In this document: piece by piece, positions 7,599 to 18,580 of the stretch | Numbering within the stretch: the first letter of the stretch is position 1 | Layout of the letters: every line of letters starts with the position of its first letter | NCBI RefSeq assembly: GCF_014647875.1 | Contig: NZ_BMQA01000002.1 | Coordinates: forward strand, 366,328-430,327 | From: Streptomyces brasiliensis | Lineage (GTDB): Bacteria; Actinomycetota; Actinomycetes; Streptomycetales; Streptomycetaceae | DNA length: 64,000 nucleotides | Reading direction: 5' to 3' | Made by a program: the position numbers and the translations under genes | Notes under the pieces: generated by a model | Told to the model about the DNA's origin: nothing | The model's database searches: none | What the model saw: the letters and a program-made list of their open reading frames with translations, nothing else

Positions 7599-8681
7599 TC
7601 AGAACACCACCAGCGCCCGGCCGCCCTTGCCCGCCAGCATGTTCTCGAACGCGGCCGGGATGCCGTCCAGGGCGATCCGTTCCGTGACCAGTGCGGACAG
7701 GTCGAGGCGACCCGCCCGGACGTGTTCGGCGAGGATCGGTACGTCCCTGGCCGGGTCGGAGTTGCCGTACACGCAGCCGGAGAGGGTCCTGCCCCAATGG
7801 AAGATCTCCAGGGCGTTGAAGGTGACCTGCTGGTCCTTGCCACCGATGCCGACGACCGTCGTACGGCCGCCCCGGCGGGTGGACTCCCAGGCGGCGCGGA
7901 TGCTGACCGCGCGGCCCACGCACTCGATCGAGACGTCGACACCCTGCCTGGCGGTGAGGGCGCGGATCTCGCGCGGGGTGTTCTCGGAGGCGACCACGTA
8001 GTCGGTGGCACCCGCGCCTCGTGCGAGTTCCTCCTTCTCCGGGGTCACGTCCACGGCGATGATGCGCGACGCTCCCGCGACGCGGGCCGACTGGAGGGTG
8101 GCGAGGCCGACTCCGCCGACGCCGAACACCGCGACCGTCTCGCCGGGTTGGACCCGTGCCGAGTGGTGGACGGCTCCGTAGCCGGTGAGGAGGGCGCAGC
8201 CGAGGAGGGCAGCGTCGGTGAGGGGTACGCCGTCCGGGAGGGGCAGGACGCAGGAGGCGGCGACCACCGTCTCCTCGGCGAACGCCGCCACGTTCAGGCC
8301 CGGGTGGAGGTCGGTGCCGTCCACCGTGCGGGCGTAGACGTCGGCGGCGCCGGTGAGCGCGTCGGCGCACAGCCAGACCTCACCGAGGGTACAGACATGG
8401 CAACTACCACAGGACGGGGCCCAGTTGAGGACCACCGGGGAGCCGGGTGCCACATGGGTGACCCCCTCCCCCACGGCGACCACCGTGCCCGCGCCCTCGT
8501 GGCCGAGGACGGCCGGTACCGGCACGCGCATCGTGCCGTCGGACAGGGACAGGTCGGAGTGGCAGACGCCCGCTGCGGCGAGGCGGACGCGGACCTGTCC
8601 GGGGCCCGGGTCCGGCAGGTCGACCTCGGTGATCTTCAGGGGTGCCCCGACGGCGGGCAGGACGACGGCACGTACGGCCAT
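7599..8681 (-). CDS. Zinc-dependent alcohol dehydrogenase (MDR family)
   Basis: This 360-residue protein has the catalytic zinc ligand region GVCHSDLS and GHEGAG, the four-cysteine structural zinc lobe CGSCHVCTLGEVWLC, and the Rossmann motif GVGGVGLATLQ. It oxidises alcohols with NAD(P)+ or a related cofactor. It is the second gene of an operon: its start is 14 bp after the aldehyde dehydrogenase stop and is preceded by AAGGGAG. Alcohol to aldehyde to acid conversion is the natural joint role. Confidence 0.9.
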   Translation of the reverse strand: MAVRAVVLPAVGAPLKITEVDLPDPGPGQVRVRLAAAGVCHSDLSLSDGTMRVPVPAVLGHEGAGTVVAVGEGVTHVAPGSPVVLNWAPSCGSCHVCTLGEVWLCADALTGAADVYARTVDGTDLHPGLNVAAFAEETVVAASCVLPLPDGVPLTDAALLGCALLTGYGAVHHSARVQPGETVAVFGVGGVGLATLQSARVAGASRIIAVDVTPEKEELARGAGATDYVVASENTPREIRALTARQGVDVSIECVGRAVSIRAAWESTRRGGRTTVVGIGGKDQQVTFNALEIFHWGRTLSGCVYGNSDPARDVPILAEHVRAGRLDLSALVTERIALDGIPAAFENMLAGKGGRALVVF

Positions 8682-8695
8682 GGCTCGTGACTCCC

Positions 8696-10084
<1,389 letters not shown>

Positions 10085-10122
10085 GTTGTTTCCTCCCGGC
10101 GGGGCTGCGTCGTCCGGCTCAC

Positions 10123-10141
10123 AAACTAGCGGCGATAGTTT
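10123..10141. promoter_or_regulatory. Pseudo-palindromic operator AAACTAGCGGCGATAGTTT
   Basis: Eight of nine pairs are symmetric. The site precedes the aldehyde dehydrogenase start by 39 bp and shares AAACTAGC and the overall symmetry with the sites at 5028-5046 and 63546-63564. Confidence 0.6.
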
Positions 10142-10178
10142 TTGGGCGCCAGGGGGCTTCGAGCCGAAGCGGAAGGCC

Positions 10179-10622
10179 TCAGAAGTCGACCTGCGCCCGT
10201 TCGTCCACCCGGCCCACGGACTCCTGCCCGAAAACCTTCTCGTAGGCGCGGCGGATCTCCTCGATCTTGCGGTCGCTCGCGTCCTCCTGTGCCACGGGAT
10301 ACAGCAGGATCAGCTCGTACGACCGCTCCTTCTCGATCGTGCCGTGCGCGTCCCGCCACTGCCCGCGCCCGCTCTGCACGGTGAGCCCGTCGGGGAAGTC
10401 GGGGGTGACCTCATGGTCGACGAAGGCCATGAACTGCCGGTCGGTCACCGCCGGTCCGCCGTCCGGGCGCGCGGTGCCGAAGAGGAGCCGGGTCTCGACG
10501 TACGGGTTTCCGCGCTTCGGGGCTTCCTCGGTGAGGGAGGCGTAGGCGGTCGGGGCCGCTGCGGCCAGCACGACTCCGGCGGCGGCCAGGCCGGCCCGGG
10601 TCCGGGTGAGGTGCTTGGTCAT
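10179..10622 (-). CDS. DUF3574 secreted protein
   Basis: This 147-residue protein has an N-terminal signal sequence (residues 1-29, ending near TAYAS) followed by a DUF3574 domain with YVETRLLFG, the DRQFMAFVDHEVTPDFPDGLTV segment and a late RRAYEKVFGQESV helix. Function is unknown. It is probably exported or membrane-tethered. It lies next to a decayed ABC ATPase gene with no sign of co-function. Confidence 0.82.
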   Translation of the reverse strand: MTKHLTRTRAGLAAAGVVLAAAAPTAYASLTEEAPKRGNPYVETRLLFGTARPDGGPAVTDRQFMAFVDHEVTPDFPDGLTVQSGRGQWRDAHGTIEKERSYELILLYPVAQEDASDRKIEEIRRAYEKVFGQESVGRVDERAQVDF

Positions 10623-10632
10623 GCACCTTTCC

Positions 10633-11378
10633 CTAGCTCTCCCACTCCTCCAGGTCGGGCAGCCGCGCCGGGGACGGGCAGATGCGTTCGCCGTGCTGGT
10701 CGAACACGAACAGGTGGGCGATGTCGACGAGGAGCGGCACGTGCATGCCGTGCCGGAGGTGGATGTCGGGCGTGGTGCGCACGACGAGGTCGCCGGGCAG
10801 CCGGCCCTCCCGGGGCACGGGTTCGGGTTCGGCGTCGGCAGGGTGCTCCAGCACCACCACCGGCCCGGCCCGCAGCGCGCCTGTCTTGTCCCGGAGGCGG
10901 TCGAGCACGTTCGGGCCCGTACGGCGAGGGCGCCGCGCGCGGCCGGCCGGACGCGGGGCCTCCAACTCCGGTACGAAGGCGGACCGGGAGCCGGTGAGGA
11001 GGTCCTCGATGCCCAGCATGCGGGCGGTGGCGTCCGCACGGGGGCGCGGGTCCGCGCCGGGGGTCTCGATGCGCAGTGGGAAGCCGATATTGTCGCGGCT
11101 CGGCATGGTCGGGTAGGGCGCGAAGTTCTGGAAGACCATGGCGATGCCCCGGGCGGACGGCTGAAGGTCGCCCGCGACCTGCCCGTCCAGCAGCACCTCG
11201 CCCTCGTCCATGTCCTCGAGGCCGGCGATCACCGCAGCACGGTGGACTTGCCGCAGCCGGAGGGTCCGAGCAGGACGAGGAAGTCGCCGGCGGCGATGTC
11301 CAACGAGAGCCGGTCCACGACGCGGACTCCGTGTGTGCAGGACTTGCTCACGTCGTGCAGGGAGATGGCGCGTGTCAT
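10633..11378 (-). pseudogene. Broken MalK/MsiK-type ABC transporter ATPase
   Basis: The first part ([12 protein letters not shown]...) reaches the Walker [10 protein letters not shown] and stops one codon later because a base is missing in the expected LRMIAGLE sequence at about 11230. The next frame resumes with IAGLEDMDEGEVLLDG and the Q-loop region FQNFAPYP. It then lacks the LSGGQ signature, Walker B and H-loop entirely, jumping to a C-terminal TOBE-like end. An intact sugar-importer ATPase of this family is about 370 residues. One frameshift and one large internal deletion make it non-functional. Confidence 0.8.
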
Positions 11379-11557
11379 GACAGGTGTCCCCGGGTGCTCA
11401 CCAGAGCGCTGTGACGGGTGCTCCGTGGGTCGGAGGCCACGTGCGGGTCGTACGGAGCCGTGAGTCACGGAAGTCAACGGAATGTGCCCGGCCGGGGGAA
11501 GACACGTGCCGGGACGGCCACGAAGCGGCAGGTCGGAGCGGAATCGGACGCCGAGGT

Positions 11558-12778
11558 TCAGCGCCGGGCGCGGGTTCGTGTCGTCCCGGGCACGGGCTCA
11601 GGGCGCGCGACCGGCTTCGCCGGTGACCGTACCGCGACCCCCGCCGACAGCAGCAGGAGCCCGCCCAGCATCACGAACGGGGCCGCCACGCCCGCCACTC
11701 CGGCGACCAGACCCGCGGCGGCGGGCGCGGCGACCTGACCGAGTCGGTTGCCGGTGAGCCGTAGGGCGAGGGCGGTGGAGCGGGCGCCGTCGGGGGCGGC
11801 CTGCACGACCGTAGTCATGGACAGCGGCTGACCGACGCCCAGGCAGAAGCCGAGCGCGGTGAGGATCAGGGCGAGGGCCCACACGGGCACCGGCAGCGCG
11901 ATGCCCGCGCACAGCAGCGCCGCGAGCAGGCAGGTCACGGTGAGCAGGGCCGGGCGGCCGAGCAGCCGCAGCAGCGGAGTGAGGACGAGCCGGCAGGCGA
12001 TGGTGGCCCCGGCGCGCAGGCTGAGCAGGACACCGATCACCGACGGGGCGATGGCACGGTGTTCGCCGACGACCGGGAGATAGGCGGTGAGGACATCGGT
12101 CGCGGACAGTACGGACAGGCTGATCAGCATGCCCGCGGGCACACCCCGGGCGCGTAGGATGCCGCCGACCGCGACCCGGTCGCCCGGTGCGGTGCGGGAC
12201 GTCACGGCCGTACGGTCCTCGATGCGCCACAGCGAGGTGAACGCGACCGCGGCGCCCGCGCCCGCGACCATCAGCGCGAGCGCGCTGGTGCCGGCCATGT
12301 CGGGACCGCCGATCAGTACGCCGGCCGCGATCGGGCCGCCGAGCTGGCCGAGGGATGCGCCGATGGTGAAGTGGCCGAAGTTGCGGTCCTGTTCGTGCGG
12401 GGCGGACTGGCGGGCCACCAGCGACTGGGCGCCGATCACGAAACAGAGGTGGCCGAGGCCCATCACCCCGCTCCACAGGGCCATCGTCCCCAGCGAGTTC
12501 GCGATGCCGCTGAGCGCGCAGCTGGCCGCGATGAGGACGACGCCGACGGGCAGGAGGGGCGCGGCACGTCCGTCATCGGTGCGCCGGCCGAGCGGTACGG
12601 CGGCGAAGAGCGGCAGCAGCGCGAACACACCCGCGATGACGCCGACGGCCCGCTCGTCGGCGCCGAGGGCGAGGGCTCGGTAGGACACGGCGGGCCGGGC
12701 CATCGACACCGCCCCCTGCGCGAAGCCGAAGGCTATGACGAGGCGGAGCAGCCAGCCGCGGTTCCTCCCGGGCTCCAT
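11558..12778 (-). CDS. MFS-family transporter
   Basis: This 406-residue protein has twelve predicted membrane helices and a cytoplasmic basic tail. The [13 protein letters not shown] loop after helix 2 is a degenerate MFS motif A. The start ATG at 12778 follows GGAGG by eight bases; an open frame continues upstream only because it reads through the neighbouring pseudogene. It is probably a drug or metabolite exporter, substrate unknown. Confidence 0.83.
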   Translation of the reverse strand: MEPGRNRGWLLRLVIAFGFAQGAVSMARPAVSYRALALGADERAVGVIAGVFALLPLFAAVPLGRRTDDGRAAPLLPVGVVLIAASCALSGIANSLGTMALWSGVMGLGHLCFVIGAQSLVARQSAPHEQDRNFGHFTIGASLGQLGGPIAAGVLIGGPDMAGTSALALMVAGAGAAVAFTSLWRIEDRTAVTSRTAPGDRVAVGGILRARGVPAGMLISLSVLSATDVLTAYLPVVGEHRAIAPSVIGVLLSLRAGATIACRLVLTPLLRLLGRPALLTVTCLLAALLCAGIALPVPVWALALILTALGFCLGVGQPLSMTTVVQAAPDGARSTALALRLTGNRLGQVAAPAAAGLVAGVAGVAAPFVMLGGLLLLSAGVAVRSPAKPVARPEPVPGTTRTRARR

Positions 12779-12800
12779 GGTGATGACCTCCGTCGAACGA

Positions 12801-13212
12801 TCAGATGCTGCCGAACAGGATCCCTGCCCCGAGAACCACGAGTGAAGGCAGGGCCGCCGCTTGGCCACGAAGCGCGTGTGGTCGCCGAACTCGACCTCGG
12901 CCATGCCGACGAGGACGTATACGGCGGCACGAGGTGGCTCGACATGTGCAGCGGCTGTCCGACGAGGGGGGCGCGGGTGATCTCGAGGGTGGGTACGCCG
13001 TGCGCCTGTCCGGCCTCGGCGAGTACGGGCACGATGACGTTCTCGGCGTGCGCGGCGATCCGGGCCTTCTGGTCGGGCGTGAGCGGGAAGGTGACGGTGC
13101 GGGCGAGCGCGGCGGCGAGCAGGAACAGCACCGGGGTCGGCAGCCACTCCGTGATCACGGCGGTGAGCAGGGCCACCGTGTGCAGCGCGTTGAACCAGTA
13201 AAAAAGTGAAGG
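12801..13212 (-). pseudogene. Remnant of a CitMHS-type citrate transporter
   Basis: Three successive minus-strand frames carry pieces of one transporter C-terminus. The first contains FNALHTVALL, EWLPTPVLFLLAAALA and LEITRAPLVGQPLHMSSHLVPP. The second contains VYVLVGMAEVEFGDHTRF. The third contains SLVVLGAGILFGSI and then a stop. The pieces match the last quarter of CitMHS metal-citrate transporters. At least two frameshifts and loss of the 5' three quarters make it dead. It abuts the molybdopterin oxidoreductase stop. Confidence 0.7.
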
Positions 13213-15444
13213 TCACAGCCGCGCGGTCAGCTCGACGGGGATGCCGTTGAGGACCGCGTTGCCGGACAGCGGCTCGAGCAGGCTGCCGTCCAGGAGCTGG
13301 TTGACGTTGACTCCGGGGTTGTTCGCCGCGTGGGTCAGCCGGGTGCCGGGACGGTCGTGGCCCCAGCCGTGCGGCAGGCTCACCACGCCCGGCCGCACCG
13401 CGTCGGTGACCTCGGCCGGCGCGGTCACCTCTCCCCCGGCACCCTTCACGCGCACGTCGGCCCCGTCGCGCACCCCCAGACGTTCCGCGTCCTCCGGGTG
13501 GATGTGCAGCGTGCAGCGGTTGGAACCGCCGGTCAGGGCGGGCACGTTGTGCATCCAGCTGTTGTTGGAGCGCAGATGGCGGCGGCCGACGAGGACGAGC
13601 CCGGTGGGCCGCTCCCGCAGGGCGGCCCGCAGCCGGGGCAGGTCGGCGGCGACCGGCTCCGGCAGCAGCTCGACCTTGCCGCTGCGGGTCTTCAGCGGCT
13701 GCGGCAGACGCGGGCGCAGCGGGCCGAGGTCCATGCCGTGCGGGTGGGCCAGCAGCTGCTCCAGGGTCAGCCCGTCGGGTCGTACGCCGAAGCCGTCGCC
13801 GTAGGGACCGAGGCGCAGCATCATGTCGAGCCGCCGCTCGGGGCCGGTGTCGCCGGTGAGCTGGGCGGCGAGTTCCTTCGGGTCGCGGCCGTGCACCGGC
13901 GAGTGTTCCTCGCGGACCGCCTTGCCGAGGGTCTGGTCGACGACCATCGCGTCGACGGTGGCCGGGTCGGCGCCGTGCATGCCCGTGACGGCGAGGATCA
14001 GCCGGGCCAGGATCTCGGTCTCGGCCATCCGGCCGGGTTCGAGGGGGACGGCGGGGCGCGTGTAGCGGACCTGGTTGCGCACGGCGAGGGTGTTGAACGC
14101 GAAGTCGTGGTGCGGGCTCTGCGCGGGCGGCGGCGGGGGCAGGACGACATGGGCGTGGCGCGATGTCTCGTTCAGATACGGGTCGACGCTGACCATGAAG
14201 TCCAGCGAGTCCAGGGCCTTGTCGAGACGGTCGCCGTCGGGCGCGGAGAGCACGGGGTTGGCGGCGACCGAGACGAGCGCCCGGACCGGCTCGCCCTCCT
14301 CGGTCGCGGTGTCGATCTCCTCGGCGAGCGCGGCCAGCGGCAGCTCGCCCTTGGCCTCGGGGTGCCGGCTCACCCGGGAGTGCCAGCGGCCGAGCGCGAA
14401 GCCGTGGCCGGGACCTGCGGGCCGGGGCGTCCTGTCGGTGGCGGCCTGCGGGAAGAGGGCGCCGCCGGGCCGGTCGAGGTTGCCGGTGAGGATGTTGAGG
14501 ACGTCCACGAGCCAGTTGGCGAGGGTGCCGTGCGCGACGGTGCAGCTGCCGATGCGGGCGTAGACGGCGGCGGTGGGGGCGGCGGCGAGTTCGCGGGCGC
14601 GGGCGCGGATGGTGGCGGCGTCCACGTCGCAGGCCTCCGCGACCGCCTCGGGAGTGAAGTCACCTACTTCTGCTCGGAGTTCTTCGACACCCAGGACGTG
14701 CGGCGCCAACTCGCCCAGGGTGACGAGGCCTTCGTCGAAGAGGACGTGCGCCATCGCCGCGAGCAGCAGTGCGTCGGTGCCGGGGCGGATCGCTATGTGC
14801 CGGTCGGCGAGGCGGGCGGTGCGGGTGCGGCGCGGGTCGACGACGGTGAGGGTGCCGCCGCGGGCCTTGAGCGCCTTGAGCTTGCCCGGGAAGTCGGGGG
14901 CGGTGCACAGACTGCCGTTGGACTCCAGGGGGTTGGCGCCGATGAGCAGCAGATGGTCGGTGTGGTCCAGGTCGGGCACCGGAATGGCGTTCGCGTCGCC
15001 GTACAGGAGCCCGCTGGAGACGTGCTTGGGCATCTGGTCGACCGTGGAGGCGGTGAACAGGCTGCGGGTGCGCAGGGCGCCGAGCAGCACCGGCGGATAG
15101 AGGGCGCCGGCCACGGTGTGCACGTTGGGGTTGCCGAGGACGACACCGACGGCGTCCGGGCCGTACCGCTCGACGACCGGCCGGATGCCCGCGACCACGG
15201 CGTCGAACGCTTCCTCCCAGGTGGCCTCGCGGAGTTCGCCGTCGCGACGGACGAGCGGGGTGCGCAGCCGGTCGGGGTCGCCGTCGACGGCGCCGAACGA
15301 AGCGCCCTTGGGGCAGATGAACCCCCGGCTGAACACGTCGTCACGGTCACCGCGGGCGCCGGTGACACGGGCGCCCTCGATGGTGAGGGTCAGCCCGCAG
15401 GTGGCCTCGCACAGGGGGCAGATTCGCAGGGCGGTGCGGGACAC
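13213..15444 (-). CDS. Molybdopterin-dependent oxidoreductase (DMSO reductase superfamily)
   Basis: This 743-residue protein carries an N-terminal [4Fe-4S] site, Cys9-x2-Cys12-x3-Cys16 and Cys44, then the MopB catalytic domain and a C-terminal molydopterin-binding domain (GVVSLPHGWGHDRPG). I take GTG at 15444 as start because GGGAGGA precedes it and conserved sequence begins there. There is no Tat signal, so it should be cytoplasmic. It resembles formate dehydrogenase or assimilatory nitrate reductase subunits, but the substrate is unknown. A perfect palindrome upstream and a nearby TetR gene suggest dedicated repression. Confidence 0.88.
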   Translation of the reverse strand: MSRTALRICPLCEATCGLTLTIEGARVTGARGDRDDVFSRGFICPKGASFGAVDGDPDRLRTPLVRRDGELREATWEEAFDAVVAGIRPVVERYGPDAVGVVLGNPNVHTVAGALYPPVLLGALRTRSLFTASTVDQMPKHVSSGLLYGDANAIPVPDLDHTDHLLLIGANPLESNGSLCTAPDFPGKLKALKARGGTLTVVDPRRTRTARLADRHIAIRPGTDALLLAAMAHVLFDEGLVTLGELAPHVLGVEELRAEVGDFTPEAVAEACDVDAATIRARARELAAAPTAAVYARIGSCTVAHGTLANWLVDVLNILTGNLDRPGGALFPQAATDRTPRPAGPGHGFALGRWHSRVSRHPEAKGELPLAALAEEIDTATEEGEPVRALVSVAANPVLSAPDGDRLDKALDSLDFMVSVDPYLNETSRHAHVVLPPPPPAQSPHHDFAFNTLAVRNQVRYTRPAVPLEPGRMAETEILARLILAVTGMHGADPATVDAMVVDQTLGKAVREEHSPVHGRDPKELAAQLTGDTGPERRLDMMLRLGPYGDGFGVRPDGLTLEQLLAHPHGMDLGPLRPRLPQPLKTRSGKVELLPEPVAADLPRLRAALRERPTGLVLVGRRHLRSNNSWMHNVPALTGGSNRCTLHIHPEDAERLGVRDGADVRVKGAGGEVTAPAEVTDAVRPGVVSLPHGWGHDRPGTRLTHAANNPGVNVNQLLDGSLLEPLSGNAVLNGIPVELTARL

Positions 15445-15493
15445 GGGTCCTCCCGGAGGACGGCGGCGTCGATGGCGCTCGGACTGAGGGCGA

Positions 15494-15511
15494 GCATACC
15501 GACCGGTATGC
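15494..15511. promoter_or_regulatory. Perfect TetR-type palindrome upstream of molybdopterin enzyme
   Basis: GCATACCG-AC-CGGTATGC is a perfect 8-bp inverted repeat with a 2-bp centre, 50 bp before the oxidoreductase start. This is the classic form of a TetR-family operator; the candidate protein is encoded at 15760-16377. Confidence 0.72.
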
Positions 15512-15549
15512 ACGGAAGGGAGGGGTCGCCGGACACCCGTCGGAAAACC

Positions 15550-15765
15550 GCCGGTGACCGGGGCACCGGTCGAACACGGGACCAGGATCGACTTCCGGCC
15601 CGTGGGCAGCGTGGCCGGGCCGGCACGCGGCCGGCGCCGGAAATCCGCCTGTCGGCGGTGGGCCGGTCCAGCACGCGACCAGCGTCGGTTTCCGCGCGTG
15701 GGCAGCACGATCAGTCCAGCCCACGGCCGGCGCCCGAGATCCGCCCGTGGGCCGCGAGGTCAGTC
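15550..15765. repeat. Imperfect tandem repeats of about 100 bp
   Basis: Two diverged copies share a CCGGTCnAnCACGnGACCAG start, a CCGnGCGTGGGCAGC middle and an AATCCGCC/GATCCGCCCGTG end. A third partial start overlaps the 3' end of the TetR gene (GTCCAGCACCCGGCCCAGG). I see no gene in this stretch; it looks like duplication of the 3' end of the regulator followed by decay. Confidence 0.45.
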
Positions 15766-16377
15766 CAGCACCCGGCCCAGGTACGCGCGCAGCAGTTCCC
15801 GGGTCTCCGCGATGATCGCCTCGTCCCCCTGCGCGTCCATCCGGAACGCCAGGTGCACCAGGGTGTCGGAGGTCTCCACGGCGATCAGGACGGTGCGCCG
15901 CAGCGCGTCGTCCGGCGTGCGGCCGAGATAGCCGGAGAGCAGGTCCGTGAGCCGGTCGGCGACCCGGTGGTTGGGCTCGGCGTCCCGGGCGCCGACCGGG
16001 ATCTGGTTGCCGAAGTCCACGAGCGAGAAGCCGGGCGCGGTGCGCTTCATGGCCAGGTACTCGTCGAGCACGGCGTCCATGGCCGCGCGCCAGTCGCCCG
16101 CGCCCGCGTCGGTCAGCCGCTCCGTGACGCGCTCGGTGTACCGCTCCAGGTTGCGCTGGGCCAGCGCGTCGGCCATCTGCCGCTTGTTGCCGAAGAACCG
16201 GTAGACCGAGCCGATGGGGACTCCGGCGCGCACGGCCACCGCCCGGGTGCTCAGGGCGTCGTAGCCGACTTCGTCGAGGAGGTCGGCACAGGCGTCGAGG
16301 ATCCTGGTCAGGCGTTCGGCGCTGCGCCGTTGGACGGGTGCGCGGCGGAGCGATGCGGCGTGGGGCACGGACTTCAT
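15760..16377 (-). CDS. TetR-family regulator of the molybdopterin oxidoreductase
   Basis: This 205-residue protein has a TetR HTH at about residues 40-62 (TRAVAVRAGVPIGSVYRFFGNK) after a basic N-terminal arm, and a C-terminal helical ligand domain. It lies directly upstream of the molybdopterin oxidoreductase on the same strand. The GCATACCG palindrome between them is the probable operator. The ligand is unknown. Confidence 0.83.
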   Translation of the reverse strand: MKSVPHAASLRRAPVQRRSAERLTRILDACADLLDEVGYDALSTRAVAVRAGVPIGSVYRFFGNKRQMADALAQRNLERYTERVTERLTDAGAGDWRAAMDAVLDEYLAMKRTAPGFSLVDFGNQIPVGARDAEPNHRVADRLTDLLSGYLGRTPDDALRRTVLIAVETSDTLVHLAFRMDAQGDEAIIAETRELLRAYLGRVLD

Positions 16378-16475
16378 GATGCCTTTCCGGCGGGATCACG
16401 TGAACCTCACCCCACAGTACGGAGGTCCACGGCGTGCGCGCTCATCGCGCCCGGGCCGCTCCCCGCTGCCGTGGC

Positions 16476-16994
16476 TCACGGCATGGGTGACGACTCCGTC
16501 TCCGAGGCCGTGACGTCGGCCGTACTCTCGACCGGTTTGCCGTGTACGGCCCACACGGTGCCGTCGTCGGCGTACAGCCGGACGGTGACATGGTGGGTGC
16601 CGTGCGGGACGATACGGGCGGCGAGGTGGTACGCCGGGGTACTCAGCAGGGCGACCGGGTCGCCGTCGACGAAGAGGTGCGCGAGGCCGCGCCCGGCCTT
16701 CGCCTCGGACTTCGCACCGGGAGGCGAGAAGCGGAAGTGGCGGACGGTCAGCCGTACGTCCCAGCCGTCCACGCTGTCGGGGGTCACCTCGATGCCGACC
16801 TCGGGGGCGTCGTCCTCGTCGACCTGGCGGTAGCGCTGCCCCGCGTCGTCCGTCTCGTCGAGGAGCCTGCCCACCGGTGAGGGCGACTCCCCGTCCCTCC
16901 GCTCGTCCGCCTCGCCGGTTCCACAGCCCGCCGGCGCGACCAGCAGCAGGACGCAGACCGCGAGCGCGGCACAGAGTCCACGCGTCCACGACAT
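16476..16994 (-). CDS. Putative lipoprotein
   Basis: This 172-residue protein has a lipoprotein signal: a hydrophobic stretch at residues 7-19 and Cys24 in the APAGC lipobox. The remainder is hydrophilic with a predicted beta-rich middle ([17 protein letters not shown]...[19 protein letters not shown]), suggesting an immunoglobulin-like or copper-chaperone-like sandwich. I do not recognise a named family. I chose the inner ATG at 16994 because the upstream in-frame ATG would add a polar N-terminus before the signal. Confidence 0.68.
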   Translation of the reverse strand: MSWTRGLCAALAVCVLLLVAPAGCGTGEADERRDGESPSPVGRLLDETDDAGQRYRQVDEDDAPEVGIEVTPDSVDGWDVRLTVRHFRFSPPGAKSEAKAGRGLAHLFVDGDPVALLSTPAYHLAARIVPHGTHHVTVRLYADDGTVWAVHGKPVESTADVTASETESSPMP

Positions 16995-17151
16995 GCCGGG
17001 GAGCGTAGAACACCGGTCCGGCACTCCGAATCCATCTGGAGTCGGGTTGTCGTCCTACCCCGTGAGGAGCAGACACCCTTCCCCGCGAGGAGGAGAGCAC
17101 CTCCCCCGCGAGAGGCGGACACCCGCCGGGCGTGGCGTGCACGAGATCCCC

Positions 17152-17191
17152 TTGCACCGAGGAAACCACAATCCTACGGTGTGGCATAGGA
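17152..17191 (+). promoter_or_regulatory. Probable hmgA promoter with overlapping inverted repeat
   Basis: TTGCAC at 17152-17157 and TACGGT at 17175-17180 are separated by 17 bp, a fair vegetative promoter. TCCTA (17172-17176) and TAGGA (17187-17191) form an inverted repeat overlapping the -10 region, a plausible repressor site. Confidence 0.45.
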
Positions 17192-17214
17192 ATCGGGTTC
17201 GCAAGGGAGCGATG

Positions 17215-18531
17215 ATGAGCGGGGACGCACGGAAGACCGCCGAGGGACTGGTGTATCTCTCGGGGTTCGGCAACGAACACGCCTCGGAGGCGGTGCCGGG
17301 CGCCCTGCCCGAGGGCCGCAACTCACCCCAGCGCGCGCCCCTCGGGCTGTACGCGGAGCAGCTCAGCGGTACGGCGTTCACCGAGCCCCGCTCGCACAAC
17401 CGCCGGTCCTGGCTCTACCGGATCCGTCCCTCGGCCGCGCACCCGGCGTTCACCCGCACCGGCAACGGCGCGCTCCACACGGCCCCCTTCACCCAGACCG
17501 TGCCCGACCCGAACCGGCTGCGCTGGAACCCGCTGCCCGGGCCCCCGCCCGGCACGGACTTCCTGGCGGGCCTGTGGACGCTGGGCGGCAACGGAGACGC
17601 GGCCCAGCGGACCGGGATGGCCGTGCACCTGTACCACGCCGACTCCTCGATGGAGCGGGTCTTCAGCGACGCCGACGGTGAGCTGCTGATCGTCCCGGAG
17701 CACGGCGGGCTGCTGCTGCGCACGGAGTTCGGGCTGCTGCATGTGGAGCCGGGACATGTGGCGCTGGTGCCGCGTGGGGTGCGCTTCCGTGTGGAGCTGC
17801 TCGAGGACACTGCCCGGGGTTATGTGTGCGAGAACTATGGGGCCCCCTTTCAGCTCCCCGACCTCGGGCCCATCGGCGCCAACGGGCTCGCGAACGCACG
17901 GGACTTCCGGGCGCCGGTCGCCGCGTACGAGGACGTCGAGGAGCCGGTGGAGGTGGTCAACAAGTACTGCGGCAACCTGTGGCGGGCGACGTACGACCAC
18001 TCGCCGCTGGACGTCGTCGCCTGGCACGGCAACCATGTGCCCTACGTCTACGATCTGCGTCGCTTCAATGTGATCGGCACCATCTCGTACGACCACCCGG
18101 ACCCGTCGATCTTCACGGTGCTGACGTCGCCGAGCGACACCCCGGGCCTGGCGGGCGTGGACTTCGTCGTGTTCGCGCCGCGCTGGCTGGTGGGCGAGGA
18201 CACCTTCCGGCCGCCGTACTTCCACCGGAACGTGATGAGCGAGTACATGGGGCTGATCGAGGGGGCGTACGACGCGAAGTCCGAGGGCTTCGTGCCGGGC
18301 GGGGGCTCGCTGCACAACATGATGTCGGCGCACGGCCCCGACCGGGAGACCTTCGACCGGGCGAGCGCCGCCGAGCTGAGGCCGCAGAAGCTGGACGACG
18401 GGCTGGCGTTCATGTTCGAGACCCGCTGGCCGGTGACGCTGACACCGCACGCCGCACGGGCGCAGCACCTGCAGCAGAGGTACGACGACGTGTGGCGAGG
18501 CCTCGAGCGCCACTTCCGCACGCCTTCATGA
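17215..18531 (+). CDS. hmgA: Homogentisate 1,2-dioxygenase
   Basis: This 438-residue protein matches homogentisate dioxygenase throughout, starting with [13 protein letters not shown]. Iron ligands His337, Glu343 and His373 are seen in YFHRN, MSEYMG and MMSAHGPD. Their spacing of 6 and 30 equals that of the human enzyme. It opens the homogentisate ring to maleylacetoacetate in tyrosine and phenylalanine catabolism. Two adjacent ATGs occur; the second sits five bases from AAGGGAG. No other pathway gene is adjacent, so maleylacetoacetate isomerase and fumarylacetoacetase must be elsewhere. Confidence 0.96.
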   Translation: MSGDARKTAEGLVYLSGFGNEHASEAVPGALPEGRNSPQRAPLGLYAEQLSGTAFTEPRSHNRRSWLYRIRPSAAHPAFTRTGNGALHTAPFTQTVPDPNRLRWNPLPGPPPGTDFLAGLWTLGGNGDAAQRTGMAVHLYHADSSMERVFSDADGELLIVPEHGGLLLRTEFGLLHVEPGHVALVPRGVRFRVELLEDTARGYVCENYGAPFQLPDLGPIGANGLANARDFRAPVAAYEDVEEPVEVVNKYCGNLWRATYDHSPLDVVAWHGNHVPYVYDLRRFNVIGTISYDHPDPSIFTVLTSPSDTPGLAGVDFVVFAPRWLVGEDTFRPPYFHRNVMSEYMGLIEGAYDAKSEGFVPGGGSLHNMMSAHGPDRETFDRASAAELRPQKLDDGLAFMFETRWPVTLTPHAARAQHLQQRYDDVWRGLERHFRTPS

Positions 18532-18580
18532 CGCCGTTCGCCCATTGCACTGAACCTTCATGCACGGGTACGGATAGCCC

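Noticed and set aside
12779..13216. Fusion of the MFS transporter with an N-terminal extension
   Set aside because: The extension is the out-of-frame CitMHS remnant; a good ribosome site precedes the ATG at 12778.
13330..16833. Very long plus-strand open frame across the molybdopterin gene
   Set aside because: It is the antisense shadow of the real minus-strand genes, with implausible low-complexity composition and no family similarity.
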